Notes: generated by a model from the sequence alone, not told the origin. A DNA stretch of 43,325 nt from Roseovarius autotrophicus (GCF_018069895.1 NZ_JAGQDH010000020.1:1-43325); one strand, 5' to 3'. Shown: positions 7,666 through 16,333, numbered from the stretch's first letter. Numbers and translations: made by a program.

Positions 7666-9165
7666 TTACTCCTGTTCGGATTGGTCGTCGGACCCATCAT
7701 CTGCGGCATCCGGTTCCGGCTTGCGGGCGGGCGTCGCGCGGGCACCCTGCGTCTCTCCGGGGCTGGTTCTGTACACGAGCCCCAACTGCTTGGTGCGTGC
7801 GGCATCGGCTGCGTTCTCGCGGTCGACCTCTTCGACATCATAGCCCGTGGCCTCGACCACCTTGCGCCGAGAGGTGATGCCCGCTTCCATCGCCAGCACC
7901 TGCGCCTGGATATCCTTCAATGGGTCGACCCAGTCCCAGCGCGGCGGAATCCATTGCACCATCCGCGCGCTCGCGGGATCGGACAGGTCCAGCCTGCCTG
8001 CCAGTTGCGCGGTCTCCAGCCAGCGCGCCCAGATCGGGCGGCAGAGCTGATGGGCGATCACCCCGTGCTGCAGCTGCTGCACGCGGCGGCGGAACTCGAC
8101 CAGCTCTGCGCGCAGGCTCGAATAGTTGGCCTGCCGCACATCGCCGGTCACCAAATGATACGGCAGCCCCAGCGAGGCCGAGACCGCCAGCAGCGTGCGG
8201 TACTGGAACGCTTCATAGCCACCGCCGACATCGGCGGGGCTGGAGAACTTCACATCCTCCCCTGGCAGCAGCACCTGCATGGTGCCAGGCTCAAGGCTGG
8301 CGATGGCCGCCCCGTCGAGATCGGCGGCACCTTCGCCCATCATCGGATCTTCCGGCGCAGTCTTGGTGATGAAGCCCACAAACATCGCGGCGGTCTTTTT
8401 GCGATCGAGTTCCGCATCATCATACTGGTCCAGTAGAAACAGCCGCACCATGGCCGGTGCCACATGCGGCAGCCCCCTGATCTGGCCTGCGTCTAGCGGG
8501 CGATAGATATGGAGCACATCTTCGGCTGGTACGCGCACCGTCTCCGGCACAGCGACCCGCAGATCAGTGCTGTCGCCGGGATGGCTGCGGCGGAAATGAT
8601 AGGCGACGCGCCGCCCGATCAGGTCGAATTCAATCCCGCAGCGGATGCGGTTGCCGTTGGCGGCTGTTTCGGTCTTCTCGAAGGGCAGCATCTCCGATTG
8701 CAGCAGCTGCATCTGCAGCGGCACCAAGAGCCCATCTTCCGCCCGGCGTGGCCGCAGCCGCACAAAACACTCGCCTGCGACAAACATCTCCCGTGCCACC
8801 ATGGCCTGCAGGCCGTAGAAATCGGTCAGCCCGTCGGCGTCCGCCTCATCTGTCCAAGCCAGCCAAAGCCGTTGGACCTGATCGCGCAATCCTGCATCCT
8901 CAATCAACGACGACGGCTTGATGCCGTCGCCCACCATGTTGGACGCGAAGGCCTCGCAAGCATTGGCCGCATAGCCATTGGTGACCACCAGTTCGCGGGC
9001 GCGGGCCAGCAGACGCGGGCCGCCCGAGGCGACCAGCGCGTTGATGTTCTCCAATGGCGGGTTCCAGCCACGCAGCCGGCGTTTTGACATCGCCCCTTCC
9101 AGACGCGCGCGAACGGCTGCCGGGCCGCCCGGCTGAGGGCGGCGAAACCTGTCGAACAGCCCCAT
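7666..9165 (-). CDS. Phage portal protein (lambda gpB family)
   Basis: 499 residues, starting MGLFDRFRRPQPGG. Typical portal features are RGWNPPLENINALVASGGPR, NGYAANACEAFASNMVGDGI, AREMFVAGECFVRLRPRR and the clip/wing helices (LGLPYHLVTGDVRQANYSSL). Twelve copies form the channel at one capsid vertex through which terminase pumps DNA. The C-terminal 60 residues are charged and probably disordered. It overlaps nothing but is 2 bases from gpW upstream and 4 bases from the protease downstream, so it is part of one operon. Confidence 0.93.
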   Translation of the reverse strand: MGLFDRFRRPQPGGPAAVRARLEGAMSKRRLRGWNPPLENINALVASGGPRLLARARELVVTNGYAANACEAFASNMVGDGIKPSSLIEDAGLRDQVQRLWLAWTDEADADGLTDFYGLQAMVAREMFVAGECFVRLRPRRAEDGLLVPLQMQLLQSEMLPFEKTETAANGNRIRCGIEFDLIGRRVAYHFRRSHPGDSTDLRVAVPETVRVPAEDVLHIYRPLDAGQIRGLPHVAPAMVRLFLLDQYDDAELDRKKTAAMFVGFITKTAPEDPMMGEGAADLDGAAIASLEPGTMQVLLPGEDVKFSSPADVGGGYEAFQYRTLLAVSASLGLPYHLVTGDVRQANYSSLRAELVEFRRRVQQLQHGVIAHQLCRPIWARWLETAQLAGRLDLSDPASARMVQWIPPRWDWVDPLKDIQAQVLAMEAGITSRRKVVEATGYDVEEVDRENAADAARTKQLGLVYRTSPGETQGARATPARKPEPDAADDGSDDQSEQE

Positions 9166-9167
9166 GT

Positions 9168-9383
9168 TTACAGCCCCTTGGTCGTGGTGATGCGCACTTG
9201 CCGCACGATCCGCCGCCCCTCGAGCACAGCGATTTCGCGATCCAGCGCCTCGAGCGCGCGGTCGATCTCCGCCACAGATCGGTAGTCGACCGTCTTGCCA
9301 TCATAGCTTACGCGGGCCACGCCGGAGGCACGCTGCGCCGAGAGCGCGTCGCGGCGGGCGCGAAGGTCAAAGATTGTCGGCAT
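9168..9383 (-). CDS. Head-tail joining protein (gpW family)
   Basis: 71 residues from ATG 9383, beginning MPTIFDLRARRDALSAQR; a longer reading from 9425 has no better support. Two helices flanking a short hairpin (SYDGKTVDYRS) match the lambda W fold, which closes the head after packaging. Position directly before the portal gene agrees with the A-W-B order of lambda. Confidence 0.8.
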   Translation of the reverse strand: MPTIFDLRARRDALSAQRASGVARVSYDGKTVDYRSVAEIDRALEALDREIAVLEGRRIVRQVRITTTKGL

Positions 9384-9445
9384 GTGAGTTGACCTGCTTG
9401 GGCAAAAAGGGTCTTTCATTCCCATTGAACCGGAAGAGAGAATCC

Positions 9446-10339
9446 ATGACCCCAGACGTGATTATGCGCGAACTCGCGCGGCATGATATTTTCCCGAAGG
9501 ACGCCATGGCCGCTGCCACCGTGCAAAGCGACGTGATGGCACCGGCTTTCATCGCGCTGCTGGACCGGATCAGTCGGCAACGATCCGGTGCCATGTCCGA
9601 TGACGATCTGATGGCCTTGATCCCGGCCACCTATCTGCTTGCGCAATGGCGCGAGACACGCGCTTATCGCCCGCTGTTGCGTTTGCTGCGCCGCTCGACA
9701 CGGACGCTTGATTTGACGCTGGGCGATGCGGTCACCGAAAGCGTGTTTCGCATGGTCGCGGGCACTTTCGATGGCGACCTCGATCCGCTGTTCGAGTCAA
9801 TCATGGACCTGCGCGCCGATGATTTCGCGCGCGGCTCGATGATGTGCTCCCTTGTTGTGATCGCTCAATTGCACCCGACGCTGCGGCCCGAGATCGAGAG
9901 CTTCATCCGCAGCTTCCTCACCCGTCAGCCCAAGGCCCCGGAAGACCTCTTGATCAGCTGGGCAGATGTTGTCGCTGACCTTGGGCTGGAGGATATGACT
10001 GAAACCGTGCGGGCGGTCTTTGATAAAGGGCTGATCCCAAAGGATTACTGCGACTTTTCGCATTTTCTTGGCGATCTGGAGGCCACACGCGCGGAAGGGG
10101 GCATGCCCGCCAGCCCCCGCTATCGCCATGGCTTGATCGAAGACGCCATCGAGGAGCTGTCGCGCTGGTACTGCTACAGCGATGCCTATTTCGAGAAGCA
10201 GAAAGCCCTGAAGGAAAACCCTGATCCGCGCGTGATCCCCATGGCCAATTTCGTGCGCAACCTCGCGCCGACTGCGGGGCGCAATGATCCTTGCCCCTGC
10301 GGGAGCGGCAAGAAGTTCAAGAAATGCTGCTTGCAGTGA
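9446..10339 (+). CDS. DUF1186-like protein with SEC-C zinc motif
   Basis: 297 residues from ATG 9446, with GGAAGAGAG upstream. The main body is a run of helical pairs resembling DUF1186 proteins. The last 25 residues carry a clear SEC-C motif (GRNDPCPCGSGKKFKKCC), the zinc-binding tail also found at the end of SecA. Its role is unknown; SEC-C tails bind zinc and often mediate binding to ribosomes or partner proteins. It points against all surrounding virion genes and lies between gpW and terminase, so it is best seen as an independently transcribed cargo gene with its promoter in the 62-base gap next to gpW. Confidence 0.75.
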   Translation: MTPDVIMRELARHDIFPKDAMAAATVQSDVMAPAFIALLDRISRQRSGAMSDDDLMALIPATYLLAQWRETRAYRPLLRLLRRSTRTLDLTLGDAVTESVFRMVAGTFDGDLDPLFESIMDLRADDFARGSMMCSLVVIAQLHPTLRPEIESFIRSFLTRQPKAPEDLLISWADVVADLGLEDMTETVRAVFDKGLIPKDYCDFSHFLGDLEATRAEGGMPASPRYRHGLIEDAIEELSRWYCYSDAYFEKQKALKENPDPRVIPMANFVRNLAPTAGRNDPCPCGSGKKFKKCCLQ

Positions 10340-10378
10340 CGTTGCACGGTATGATCGGCAGAGTGAAAGCGGGGATGC

Positions 10379-10618
10379 TCACAGCTTTGAATGCGTGCCG
10401 TCGCAGAGCGGTGCGTTGGCGGTATTCTTGCACCCGCAAAAGAACACGCGGCCTGTCTTCTCGGCTGTGTATCTCACAGGCGTGAACTCGGTGCCCTTAT
10501 GGCTACCATCGCAGAAAGGCTGCTTGCTGCTCTTGCCGCAGGCACACCAGAAATAATTCTTGGCCTCTTCAACCTCCACGGCGAACGGGGCTTTCTGTGC
10601 GATGATTGGCTCTGACAT
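10379..10618 (-). CDS. CDGSH iron-sulfur domain protein
   Basis: 79 residues, starting MSEPIIAQKAPFAVEVEE. It has two CDGSH-type motifs in tandem: CACGKSSKQPFCDGSH and CGCKNTANAPLCDGTH. Each C-x-C-x(n)-CDG(S/T)H unit binds a 2Fe-2S cluster with three Cys and one His. Bacterial members are small cytoplasmic proteins linked to redox sensing or cluster transfer; their targets are not known to me. It is convergent with the SEC-C gene (39 bases apart) and lies 99 bases downstream of the terminase stop. It is unlikely to be a virion component. Confidence 0.88.
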   Translation of the reverse strand: MSEPIIAQKAPFAVEVEEAKNYFWCACGKSSKQPFCDGSHKGTEFTPVRYTAEKTGRVFFCGCKNTANAPLCDGTHSKL

Positions 10619-10717
10619 GCGGTTCCTCTGGGTTACATTGCTTCACGAAAGACATAGGAAACATCAGCCGCACGGCAATGGCTCTCTCCCCCTCCTTGCG
10701 CGATTCCGGAGAGCTCA

Positions 10718-12709
10718 TCAACTCATGTAGCTCGACCGCACTGTTCGCCGCCGTGCGGATGGGCGCGCTGACGTCGCCGCACCCGACGCTGAGTCGAGCG
10801 CGGATGTGCCGGTTTCCACCGCCAACTGCCGCGCCAACTCTGCCCACCGCGCGTCCGACCAGCGGTCCGCACCCGCAATCCACGCAGCAGCGCGGGCGTA
10901 GACCCGGCAATCCAGCGCCTCGTTGCGCTCGCGCAGTTTCTGCCATTCGAGCTTCGAGAAGCCGCGCTTGCTCTTGACGGTTATCAGCTGTTCCGCCGTC
11001 AACTGTTTCAGCCATTCCCCGTCGGCCCATGTCGGCAGATGCACCGTTCCCGCCGGGAACGAGGCACCGGCAGCGATTTCTTCCGGCGTTGGCCGGTCCT
11101 GGCGCAGGAAGCGATAGGTCTCGGCCTTGAAAGTCGAGGTTGCCACCGACCAGAGCCGCGCACCGCGCCGCAGCCGCTTGCCACCGATGGTGGCATCGAC
11201 ATAGGTCGGGCCCGTCACCGGGCTGGACCGGTTGAACCCTTCCAGACCCTTGACCGGAGCCACTTGCGCAAAGCCCACTTGCCGCGCCCATGCGTAGACG
11301 GCGCTGGTTTCATAGCCGGTGTCGATGGCAAGCCGCGCGATGGTCAGATGCTGGCTGCTTTCATGCTGCCATGTCCGTCCCAGCAGATCGGTCAGTGTTT
11401 GCCAGCAGTCTGGATCGGCTGGGCCGCCTTCGATGACGATATGGTCGATCAGCCAGCTTTCCAGACCCTTGCCCCACGCCCAGATATCTACCTCGATCCG
11501 GTCCTTCTGCACATCGGCACCAGCCGTCAGAAACAACCCACCCGCGGGGACTGTGCCGGGTTTCCATGTCTCCCGCCGCTCGGCCAGCCGCTGCCAGTCC
11601 GGGGCTTCACCGGTCTCAAACCATGTCTCGCCCAGAATGGTATTGCGAAACGCGCGCATGGCCTCGTCATTGCCCTGTGCCGCCTCCCAGGCGCGGGCAA
11701 TCCGACCCCAACTGAGCCAGCCGATGGGCGAATAAAGTGCCGAGAGATGGTAGCCGACCGTGTGCGGGTCCGCCGATGTTGCTGTTGCCCGCCATTTGCC
11801 ATTGGCAAGCATCTGCGTCTTGTGGTGTTCCGCGATGGGTTTCTCACAGCCCTCGCAGTGGTATTCCGCCGTCTCTGGCTGGCCCTTGTCCCAGCGCAGG
11901 CGCTCGAACCGCAGCCATTGGCGATGCCCGCAATGCGGACAGGGTACGACATAGCGCCGCTGGTCGCTGGCCTCAAATTCCCGCTCGATCCGGCTCAGCC
12001 CCCGGATGGTGGGCGTCGAGATCAACAGCGACTTGCGCCGATGCGCGAAGGTCAGTGACCGCGCCTCTGCCAGCGAAACCGGATCGCCTTCCTCGTCGGC
12101 TGAGGCCGGATAGGCATCGACCTCATCGAGAAACAGATACCGCGCCGGCGTCGAGCGCAGGCCCACGGCCGAGTTGGCCCCCGTCATGATCAGGATGCCG
12201 CCTGCGAATTCCTTTGACAGCATCGTGTTGCCCGCATCGCGTGAGCGCGCAGGTTTGATCCGTTCGCGCAGCTCCGGGCTTTCCTCGATCAGCGGGTCGA
12301 TCCGCTGGCGTGAGTTGCGCTTCGCGAGTTCCACCGTCGGCTGAACCGCCAGCATCGGCCCTGGTGCGTGGTGCATCACGAACCCGATGAAACAGTTTCC
12401 CGCTTCTGTCGCGCCCACCTGAGCTGCCTTCATGAACACGACCCGCTGCACCGGGCTCGCGGGCGAGAGCGCATCCATGATCTCGCGCATATAGGGCGTG
12501 CGCGCCGTGCGATACCGCCCCGGTTCCGCCGAGGCCCGCGACGACAGCCAGCGATGCCGGTCCGCCCATTCCGACACCGTCAGGTCCGGATCAGGCCGGA
12601 TCCCGCGCGACCAGGCGCGCAGCAGGTCCTGCGCGCCGTCGAAAGCAAGGACATTCTCATCCAAGGCCGCTACGGATATCGGCAAGGCTGTCGAGTTGGG
12701 CGCGGACAT
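10718..12709 (-). CDS. Terminase large subunit (gpA family)
   Basis: 663 residues, starting MSAPNSTALPISVAALDE. ATPase features: RVVFMKAAQVGATEAGNC near 90-106 (gpA-type Walker A region), LFLDEVDAYP near 195-205 (Walker B), then two CxxC pairs (CPHC, CEGC) and the nuclease domain with LTAGADVQKDRIEVDIWAWG. It cuts concatemers and drives DNA into the procapsid. The start overlaps the small-subunit gene by 53 bases in another frame. The C-terminal Ala/Arg-rich tail probably binds the portal. Confidence 0.93.
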   Translation of the reverse strand: MSAPNSTALPISVAALDENVLAFDGAQDLLRAWSRGIRPDPDLTVSEWADRHRWLSSRASAEPGRYRTARTPYMREIMDALSPASPVQRVVFMKAAQVGATEAGNCFIGFVMHHAPGPMLAVQPTVELAKRNSRQRIDPLIEESPELRERIKPARSRDAGNTMLSKEFAGGILIMTGANSAVGLRSTPARYLFLDEVDAYPASADEEGDPVSLAEARSLTFAHRRKSLLISTPTIRGLSRIEREFEASDQRRYVVPCPHCGHRQWLRFERLRWDKGQPETAEYHCEGCEKPIAEHHKTQMLANGKWRATATSADPHTVGYHLSALYSPIGWLSWGRIARAWEAAQGNDEAMRAFRNTILGETWFETGEAPDWQRLAERRETWKPGTVPAGGLFLTAGADVQKDRIEVDIWAWGKGLESWLIDHIVIEGGPADPDCWQTLTDLLGRTWQHESSQHLTIARLAIDTGYETSAVYAWARQVGFAQVAPVKGLEGFNRSSPVTGPTYVDATIGGKRLRRGARLWSVATSTFKAETYRFLRQDRPTPEEIAAGASFPAGTVHLPTWADGEWLKQLTAEQLITVKSKRGFSKLEWQKLRERNEALDCRVYARAAAWIAGADRWSDARWAELARQLAVETGTSALDSASGAATSARPSARRRTVRSSYMS

Positions 12710-13259
12710 GGGCTTCCAAGACTTTCTGCATCAACGCCGCCTCCACTGTGACCTCCTCTCCCAGAGCCGCCGCCAATTCCGAGGCCATCAGCGCGGCCAC
12801 CCGCGCGGGCCATGTCACCCAGGCATCGCGTTCCTCGCGCGCAAGGCGAAACATCAGGGTTTCGGCGCGCGCCCGGTCGACCAGCTCGCCTTTCAGCCTT
12901 GAGAGCCGGATGCGGCGTTCTTGCGCTTTCAGCACCTCATTGGCGGTCTTGGCCTGCAGGAAGGTCGTGCCACCGCTGGTGACAGGGGCGGCGAGTCCTT
13001 CTTCGCGCAGGGTCTCGCCCACCGACGCAACGGCCGCTTCGGGGACGGGTTTCAGCTTCGCCTTGGGTGCTCGAGTTGCGTTAGGCGCTGCGCGTGATTT
13101 CGACGGATCGGTCATCGTCGCGCGGCGCTGATCGGACGCCTCGGCGTCGATGCTGCCGTCCGCGTACAGGACAAGCCGGCCAGCTTCCTTGGCCTTCTGG
13201 ATCGCCCCGCGCGACAGGCCCACGCGGGCGGCATACTGGCGTTCGCTCAGGCCCTGCAT
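12657..13259 (-). CDS. Terminase small subunit (DNA recognition)
   Basis: 200 residues from ATG 13259 (MQGLSERQYAARVGLSRG); GTG 13274 in frame is an alternative. The N-terminus is a helix-turn-helix of the Nu1 type (SERQYAARVGLSRGAIQKAK), then a linker and a C-terminal helical region with ALGEEVTVEAALMQKVLEAH. Nu1-type subunits bind cos or pac sites and recruit the large subunit. It directly precedes and overlaps the large-subunit gene. Upstream lies the promoter region shared with rightward genes. Confidence 0.75.
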   Translation of the reverse strand: MQGLSERQYAARVGLSRGAIQKAKEAGRLVLYADGSIDAEASDQRRATMTDPSKSRAAPNATRAPKAKLKPVPEAAVASVGETLREEGLAAPVTSGGTTFLQAKTANEVLKAQERRIRLSRLKGELVDRARAETLMFRLAREERDAWVTWPARVAALMASELAAALGEEVTVEAALMQKVLEAHVRAQLDSLADIRSGLG

Positions 13260-13281
13260 GGCATGTTCCGGCACCTGCTAT

Positions 13282-13296
13282 AGCAATGATATTGCT
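13282..13296. promoter_or_regulatory. Inverted repeat in divergent promoter region
   Basis: AGCAAT-GAT-ATTGCT is a perfect 6-base palindrome with a 3-base spacer, 23 bases upstream of the terminase small-subunit ATG and about 100 bases upstream of the rightward gene at 13394. A second, shorter inverted repeat (CTCCG-CAC-CGGAG) lies at 13316-13328. Either could be an operator for the divergent transcripts; the binding protein is unknown. Confidence 0.35.
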
Positions 13297-13393
13297 TCGA
13301 TTTCAGTTGATTACACTCCGCACCGGAGCGATTCTGTGGATGAAGGAAACGGGTGCATCGCACCGCCCCAAACCACCGCAAGGAGCACTGACA

Positions 13394-13606
13394 ATGACCA
13401 TCGCAATTCCCTCCGACACGACGCGCATCTTCATAGACCGCAGCCGTTTTGTGCAGGCCATGAGCACCGCCGCGCTGCAGGGTCACCTCAACGACATCAA
13501 CCTGAATGCCGAGGTCTTCGAGATGGCTGGCCGGGTGGGCATCGACTGCCTGACGATCGAGCTGGCCGATGTTGTCCCGGTCCTGAAACAGCACGGGCTC
13601 ATCTGA
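13394..13606 (+). CDS. Small phage protein of unknown function
   Basis: 70 residues beginning MTIAIPSDTTRIFIDRSR, with AAGGAG 8-10 bases upstream of the ATG. It has alternating short strands and helices and no Cys, signal or membrane segment. I do not recognise the family. It opens a rightward run of small accessory genes with good ribosome binding sites, opposite in strand to the virion genes. Confidence 0.6.
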   Translation: MTIAIPSDTTRIFIDRSRFVQAMSTAALQGHLNDINLNAEVFEMAGRVGIDCLTIELADVVPVLKQHGLI

Positions 13607-13651
13607 GCCCGCGCCGCCAACACAGACCCTGACCCATCTGGAGGAACGACC

Positions 13652-13861
13652 ATGCCGCGCCGCAAGCCCACTGACCCCAACGCCGCCCGCGACGCCCTGC
13701 TGATGAAAATCGCCGAGCGGCACCTGTTCCTTGAAACCCTCAAGACCCGGAACTCCGACAGTCTCGATTTCCACGAAACTGCTGTCTGGGCGATCCGATC
13801 CGCGCTGGAGGCTGCCTTTGAAGCGGGCCGCCGCACGGGCCATATCGATGCCCAATCCTGA
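13652..13861 (+). CDS. DUF6900-like small phage protein
   Basis: 69 residues, starting MPRRKPTDPNAARDALLM. The pattern HLFLETLKTRNSDSLDFHET followed by AIRSALEAAFEAGR matches the DUF6900 family of small helical proteins common on alphaproteobacterial plasmids and phages. GGAGGAACG precedes the ATG. Function is unknown. It lies 45 bases after the previous gene and 12 before the next. Confidence 0.65.
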   Translation: MPRRKPTDPNAARDALLMKIAERHLFLETLKTRNSDSLDFHETAVWAIRSALEAAFEAGRRTGHIDAQS

Positions 13862-13873
13862 AAGGACCGGCCC

Positions 13874-14157
13874 ATGAGCACACGCGCACAGATCGCCATC
13901 CAGCTCGGGCCCGAGGAATGGGCGCACACCTATGTGCATTATGACGGTTACCCCTCGCACATGCTGCCTGCGCTGGCACCGTGGACGCCAGAGGACATTC
14001 TCGCCGCCATTGAGATCCGGCAGGTCCGTCCGATGAGATCGAAGCTTTCGACAATCCCCGCGACCCGATCCTCCTGCCGCACCCGACGCGCCAGTTCTGT
14101 CATCTTTACCTCTGGATTGCTGGTGCATGGGTCGAGGCCAATCCCGATGCCGAGTGA
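13874..14157 (+). pseudogene. Frameshifted small phage gene
   Basis: The first 50 codons read MSTRAQIAIQLGPEEWAHTY and on to EIRQVRP. Near base 14028 the sensible reading jumps one frame back: SDEIEAFDNPRDPILLPHPT and on to WVEANPDAE with TGA at 14155-14157. Left in the original frame, the ORF runs to 14191 with an unnatural Arg/Ser-rich tail that overlaps the next start. The span of 284 bases is one short of a whole number of codons, so a single-base deletion (or a sequencing error) explains it. The intact family is a roughly 94-residue protein of unknown function. Confidence 0.7.
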
Positions 14158-14183
14158 TCCTCCAAAGCTGAAAGGTTGCTGCC

Positions 14184-14549
14184 ATGCCTGATCTGTCCCT
14201 CAACTGCCTGTCCGAAGGTGAAACCCTCGAGGATGTCGTGCGCCGCAACTGCGCCATCGGCTTCGATCTGCGCTTCTGCCGCAGTATGGCCGTGTCGGAG
14301 CATGACCGCGACACCATCACATGTGATCCACCCGAGGCCGAGTTTGCCACGCTCTATGCGCTGACTGATCTGGGCGAGGCCATCGCGATCCATGATGCCA
14401 GCCTGACCAGCGCGGGGGCCGACGAGGTCGCAACCGTCGCCCGCGCGCTGTTTGTCGCGATCGTCAACGCTCGCCGTGATCCGCCTGACGCCGCCCAGCG
14501 GCACGAGGCCGAACAGGCCGCGCTGATCGATCCGGACCGGATCGAATGA
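14184..14549 (+). CDS. Hypothetical phage accessory protein
   Basis: 121 residues, starting MPDLSLNCLSEGETLEDV. The C-terminal half is helical and Ala-rich, ending in an acidic/basic tail (QAALIDPDRIE). No known motif is visible. It follows the frameshifted gene by 26 bases in the same rightward run and is codon-typical for the region, so it is probably a real gene. Confidence 0.6.
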   Translation: MPDLSLNCLSEGETLEDVVRRNCAIGFDLRFCRSMAVSEHDRDTITCDPPEAEFATLYALTDLGEAIAIHDASLTSAGADEVATVARALFVAIVNARRDPPDAAQRHEAEQAALIDPDRIE

Positions 14550-14652
14550 TCAGATAGCAACTTTATGGCTCTGATTTACCTACACTTTCCAGCACGCTCG
14601 AACGATTCTGATTACGCAAAGACGATGCAACCCAGCCCACGGAGCCCCTGCC

Positions 14653-15054
14653 ATGACCACGCCTGCCATCCTGCCCAGCCGCAACCCCGATCACGGATTT
14701 TTCGGCACCCTGACCACCTGCCCGGAACGCGACCGCCGCAGCGTGGAGGTCTGGGTACTGGCCTCGACCCTGATCGCCAAGACCATCCGCGCCACCACCG
14801 AGGAAGAGATGATCGGCATCCGCGACTTTCTCGACAGCCGCATGGGTCGCCATTTCGCCGATGATGTCGTGGGCAACATGGTGGGCTGCAAGATCGACAG
14901 CGAGACAGCGATCAGATCCGCGATCCGCACATGGCAGGACTGGCGCATCTCGCGCCAGCTTGAGCGTGACGAGGGCATCCCCGAAGGCCTGCCATATCTG
15001 ACCGGCTGGGCGCAGCATTTCGCCATCGCCGCAAGCATGGCGGCAAGCGACTGA
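14653..15054 (+). CDS. Hypothetical phage accessory protein
   Basis: 133 residues, starting MTTPAILPSRNPDHGFFG. A soluble, mixed alpha/beta protein with CPERDRRSVEVWVLASTLIA near the N-terminus and TGWAQHFAIAASMAASD at the end. I do not recognise the family. It is preceded by about 100 bases without genes and no strong ribosome binding site apart from GGAGCCCC. Its role is unknown. Confidence 0.6.
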   Translation: MTTPAILPSRNPDHGFFGTLTTCPERDRRSVEVWVLASTLIAKTIRATTEEEMIGIRDFLDSRMGRHFADDVVGNMVGCKIDSETAIRSAIRTWQDWRISRQLERDEGIPEGLPYLTGWAQHFAIAASMAASD

Positions 15055-15149
15055 TCCCACACTGCCCGGTCAGGACGGCCCGCCTGATGGCGGGCTTCAC
15101 CCGGTAGAAGCCTGCGCATGTCGTGCAGACCAAAACCGGAGACGATCCC

Positions 15150-15674
15150 ATGACCCAGATCCAGCTATCCGACGCCCAAGCCGTCATTCTGTCCGCCGCC
15201 TGTGCGCGCGAGGACGGGATGGTGTTTCCCGTCACCGCCAGTCTGAAGGGCGGTGCGGTCGGCAACGTGTGCAAGAGCCTCCTCAAACGAGGGCTGATCG
15301 AGGAAGTGCCCTCGACCGACCACGACACTGTCTGGCGCCATGACGATGTGCGCGGGCCCATCACCCTGCGCGCGACGGCGCGGGCCTACAGCTCCCTCGG
15401 GATCGCGGACGATCCGGAGGAGCAGCTGGACGGGCAGCACGACGCCGCCACCGCGGCTGCACCCGCCCGCCGCCGCAGCGGCACCAAGCAGGAGGCGGTG
15501 ATCGCCATGCTCCGCCGCGCAGAAGGCGCAACTATCGATGAAATCGCTGCAGCGACACAGTGGGCGCCGCACACAGCGAGGGGATTTCTCTCCGGCGCGC
15601 TGAAGAAAAAACTCGGACTCGCCATCACGTCCGAGAGGGTTGAGGCGCGCGGGCGAGTCTATGCCTTGAAGTAG
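15150..15674 (+). CDS. DUF3489 domain protein, putative winged-helix DNA binder
   Basis: 174 residues from ATG 15150 (GGAGA upstream; GTG 15123 is less likely). The N-terminal half (QLSDAQAVILSAACARED) resembles a small helical sensor. The C-terminal third is the DUF3489 domain: SGTKQEAVIAMLRRAEGATI, then DEIAAATQWAPHTARGFLSG and LKKKLGLAITSER, a winged-helix-like pattern. Members occur on alphaproteobacterial plasmids and phages and are presumed DNA-binding, with no defined target. It lies just upstream of the toxin-antitoxin pair but has 75 bases between, so it need not be in the same transcript. Confidence 0.75.
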   Translation: MTQIQLSDAQAVILSAACAREDGMVFPVTASLKGGAVGNVCKSLLKRGLIEEVPSTDHDTVWRHDDVRGPITLRATARAYSSLGIADDPEEQLDGQHDAATAAAPARRRSGTKQEAVIAMLRRAEGATIDEIAAATQWAPHTARGFLSGALKKKLGLAITSERVEARGRVYALK

Positions 15675-15749
15675 GCGCAGAATACCTCGACGCGCATCGA
15701 AAACAGCGCTATACTCGCACCTAATTAGATGCGCTTCGGGAGGCCCACC

Positions 15750-16025
15750 ATGAACATCACCAAGGACATCAGCCCGTTGACCGAGTTCAAGCGGGACTCG
15801 GCGCGCATGATCGCGCAGATCAAGGAGACCGGTCGGCCGCAGATCCTCACCGTAAATGGCAAGCCCTCGGTCGTCGTGATGGACGCCGCCGCATGGCAGG
15901 AGATGCAGGACCAGCTCGACTATGCCGAAACCGTCGCCGGAATCCGCAAGGGTCTGACGCAGGCCTGTGCGGGTGAAGGTGTCGAGGCGGGCCAGTTCTT
16001 CGATGGCCTCGCCCAGACCAGATGA
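15750..16025 (+). CDS. Type II antitoxin, Phd/YefM family
   Basis: 91 residues, starting MNITKDISPLTEFKRDSA, with GGGAGG upstream. The Phd/YefM fold is clear: N-terminal DNA-binding half with ARMIAQIKETGRPQILTVNG followed by KPSVVVMDAAAWQEMQ, then a C-terminal region that would wrap the toxin. Such antitoxins bind the ParE-type toxin and repress their own promoter. ATGA overlap with the toxin gene indicates coupled translation. Confidence 0.9.
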   Translation: MNITKDISPLTEFKRDSARMIAQIKETGRPQILTVNGKPSVVVMDAAAWQEMQDQLDYAETVAGIRKGLTQACAGEGVEAGQFFDGLAQTR

Positions 16026-16333
16026 CCACATCTCTGCCGGTGATCATCACGCCGAACGCGGCGGATGATCTGACAGCGTCATGGAACTACCTGCAGGATC
16101 GCAACCCAAGGGCAGCGGATGAATGGCTGGCTGGCATCCGCGATACCATCCTTGCCCTTGGCACGATGCCCGAGGCGAATCCCATTGCCCCGGAATCGCG
16201 TGATTTCGACTTGGCCGTCCGCCGCGCGCTTTACGGCAAGGCGACGCGCTGGCGCATCTACTACACCGTCATCGACGGGGCGGTTCAGGTTCTGCATGTC
16301 CGCCACGGTCGCCGGAACGATTGGCAACCCTGA
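16022..16333 (+). CDS. Type II toxin, RelE/ParE family
   Basis: 103 residues, starting MTTSLPVIITPNAADDLT. The RelE/ParE fold shows as the N-terminal strand and helix (AADDLTASWNYLQDRNPRAA), a basic central segment and the C-terminal RWRIYYTVIDGAVQVLHVRH strand pair ending in GRRND. ParE members poison DNA gyrase while RelE members cut mRNA at the ribosome; the sequence alone does not decide which. The 3' end overlaps the opposite-strand DUF7220 gene by 65 bases. Confidence 0.88.
   Translation: MTTSLPVIITPNAADDLTASWNYLQDRNPRAADEWLAGIRDTILALGTMPEANPIAPESRDFDLAVRRALYGKATRWRIYYTVIDGAVQVLHVRHGRRNDWQP

Noticed and set aside
10284..10615. Plus-strand frames across the CDGSH gene
   Set aside because: Shadows of the minus-strand CDGSH gene, which has two intact iron-sulfur motifs.
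1..13259. Gene transfer agent cluster
   Set aside because: Lambda-type gpA, gpW, gpD and gpE genes plus replication, recombinase and cargo genes indicate a prophage rather than the compact GTA cluster.
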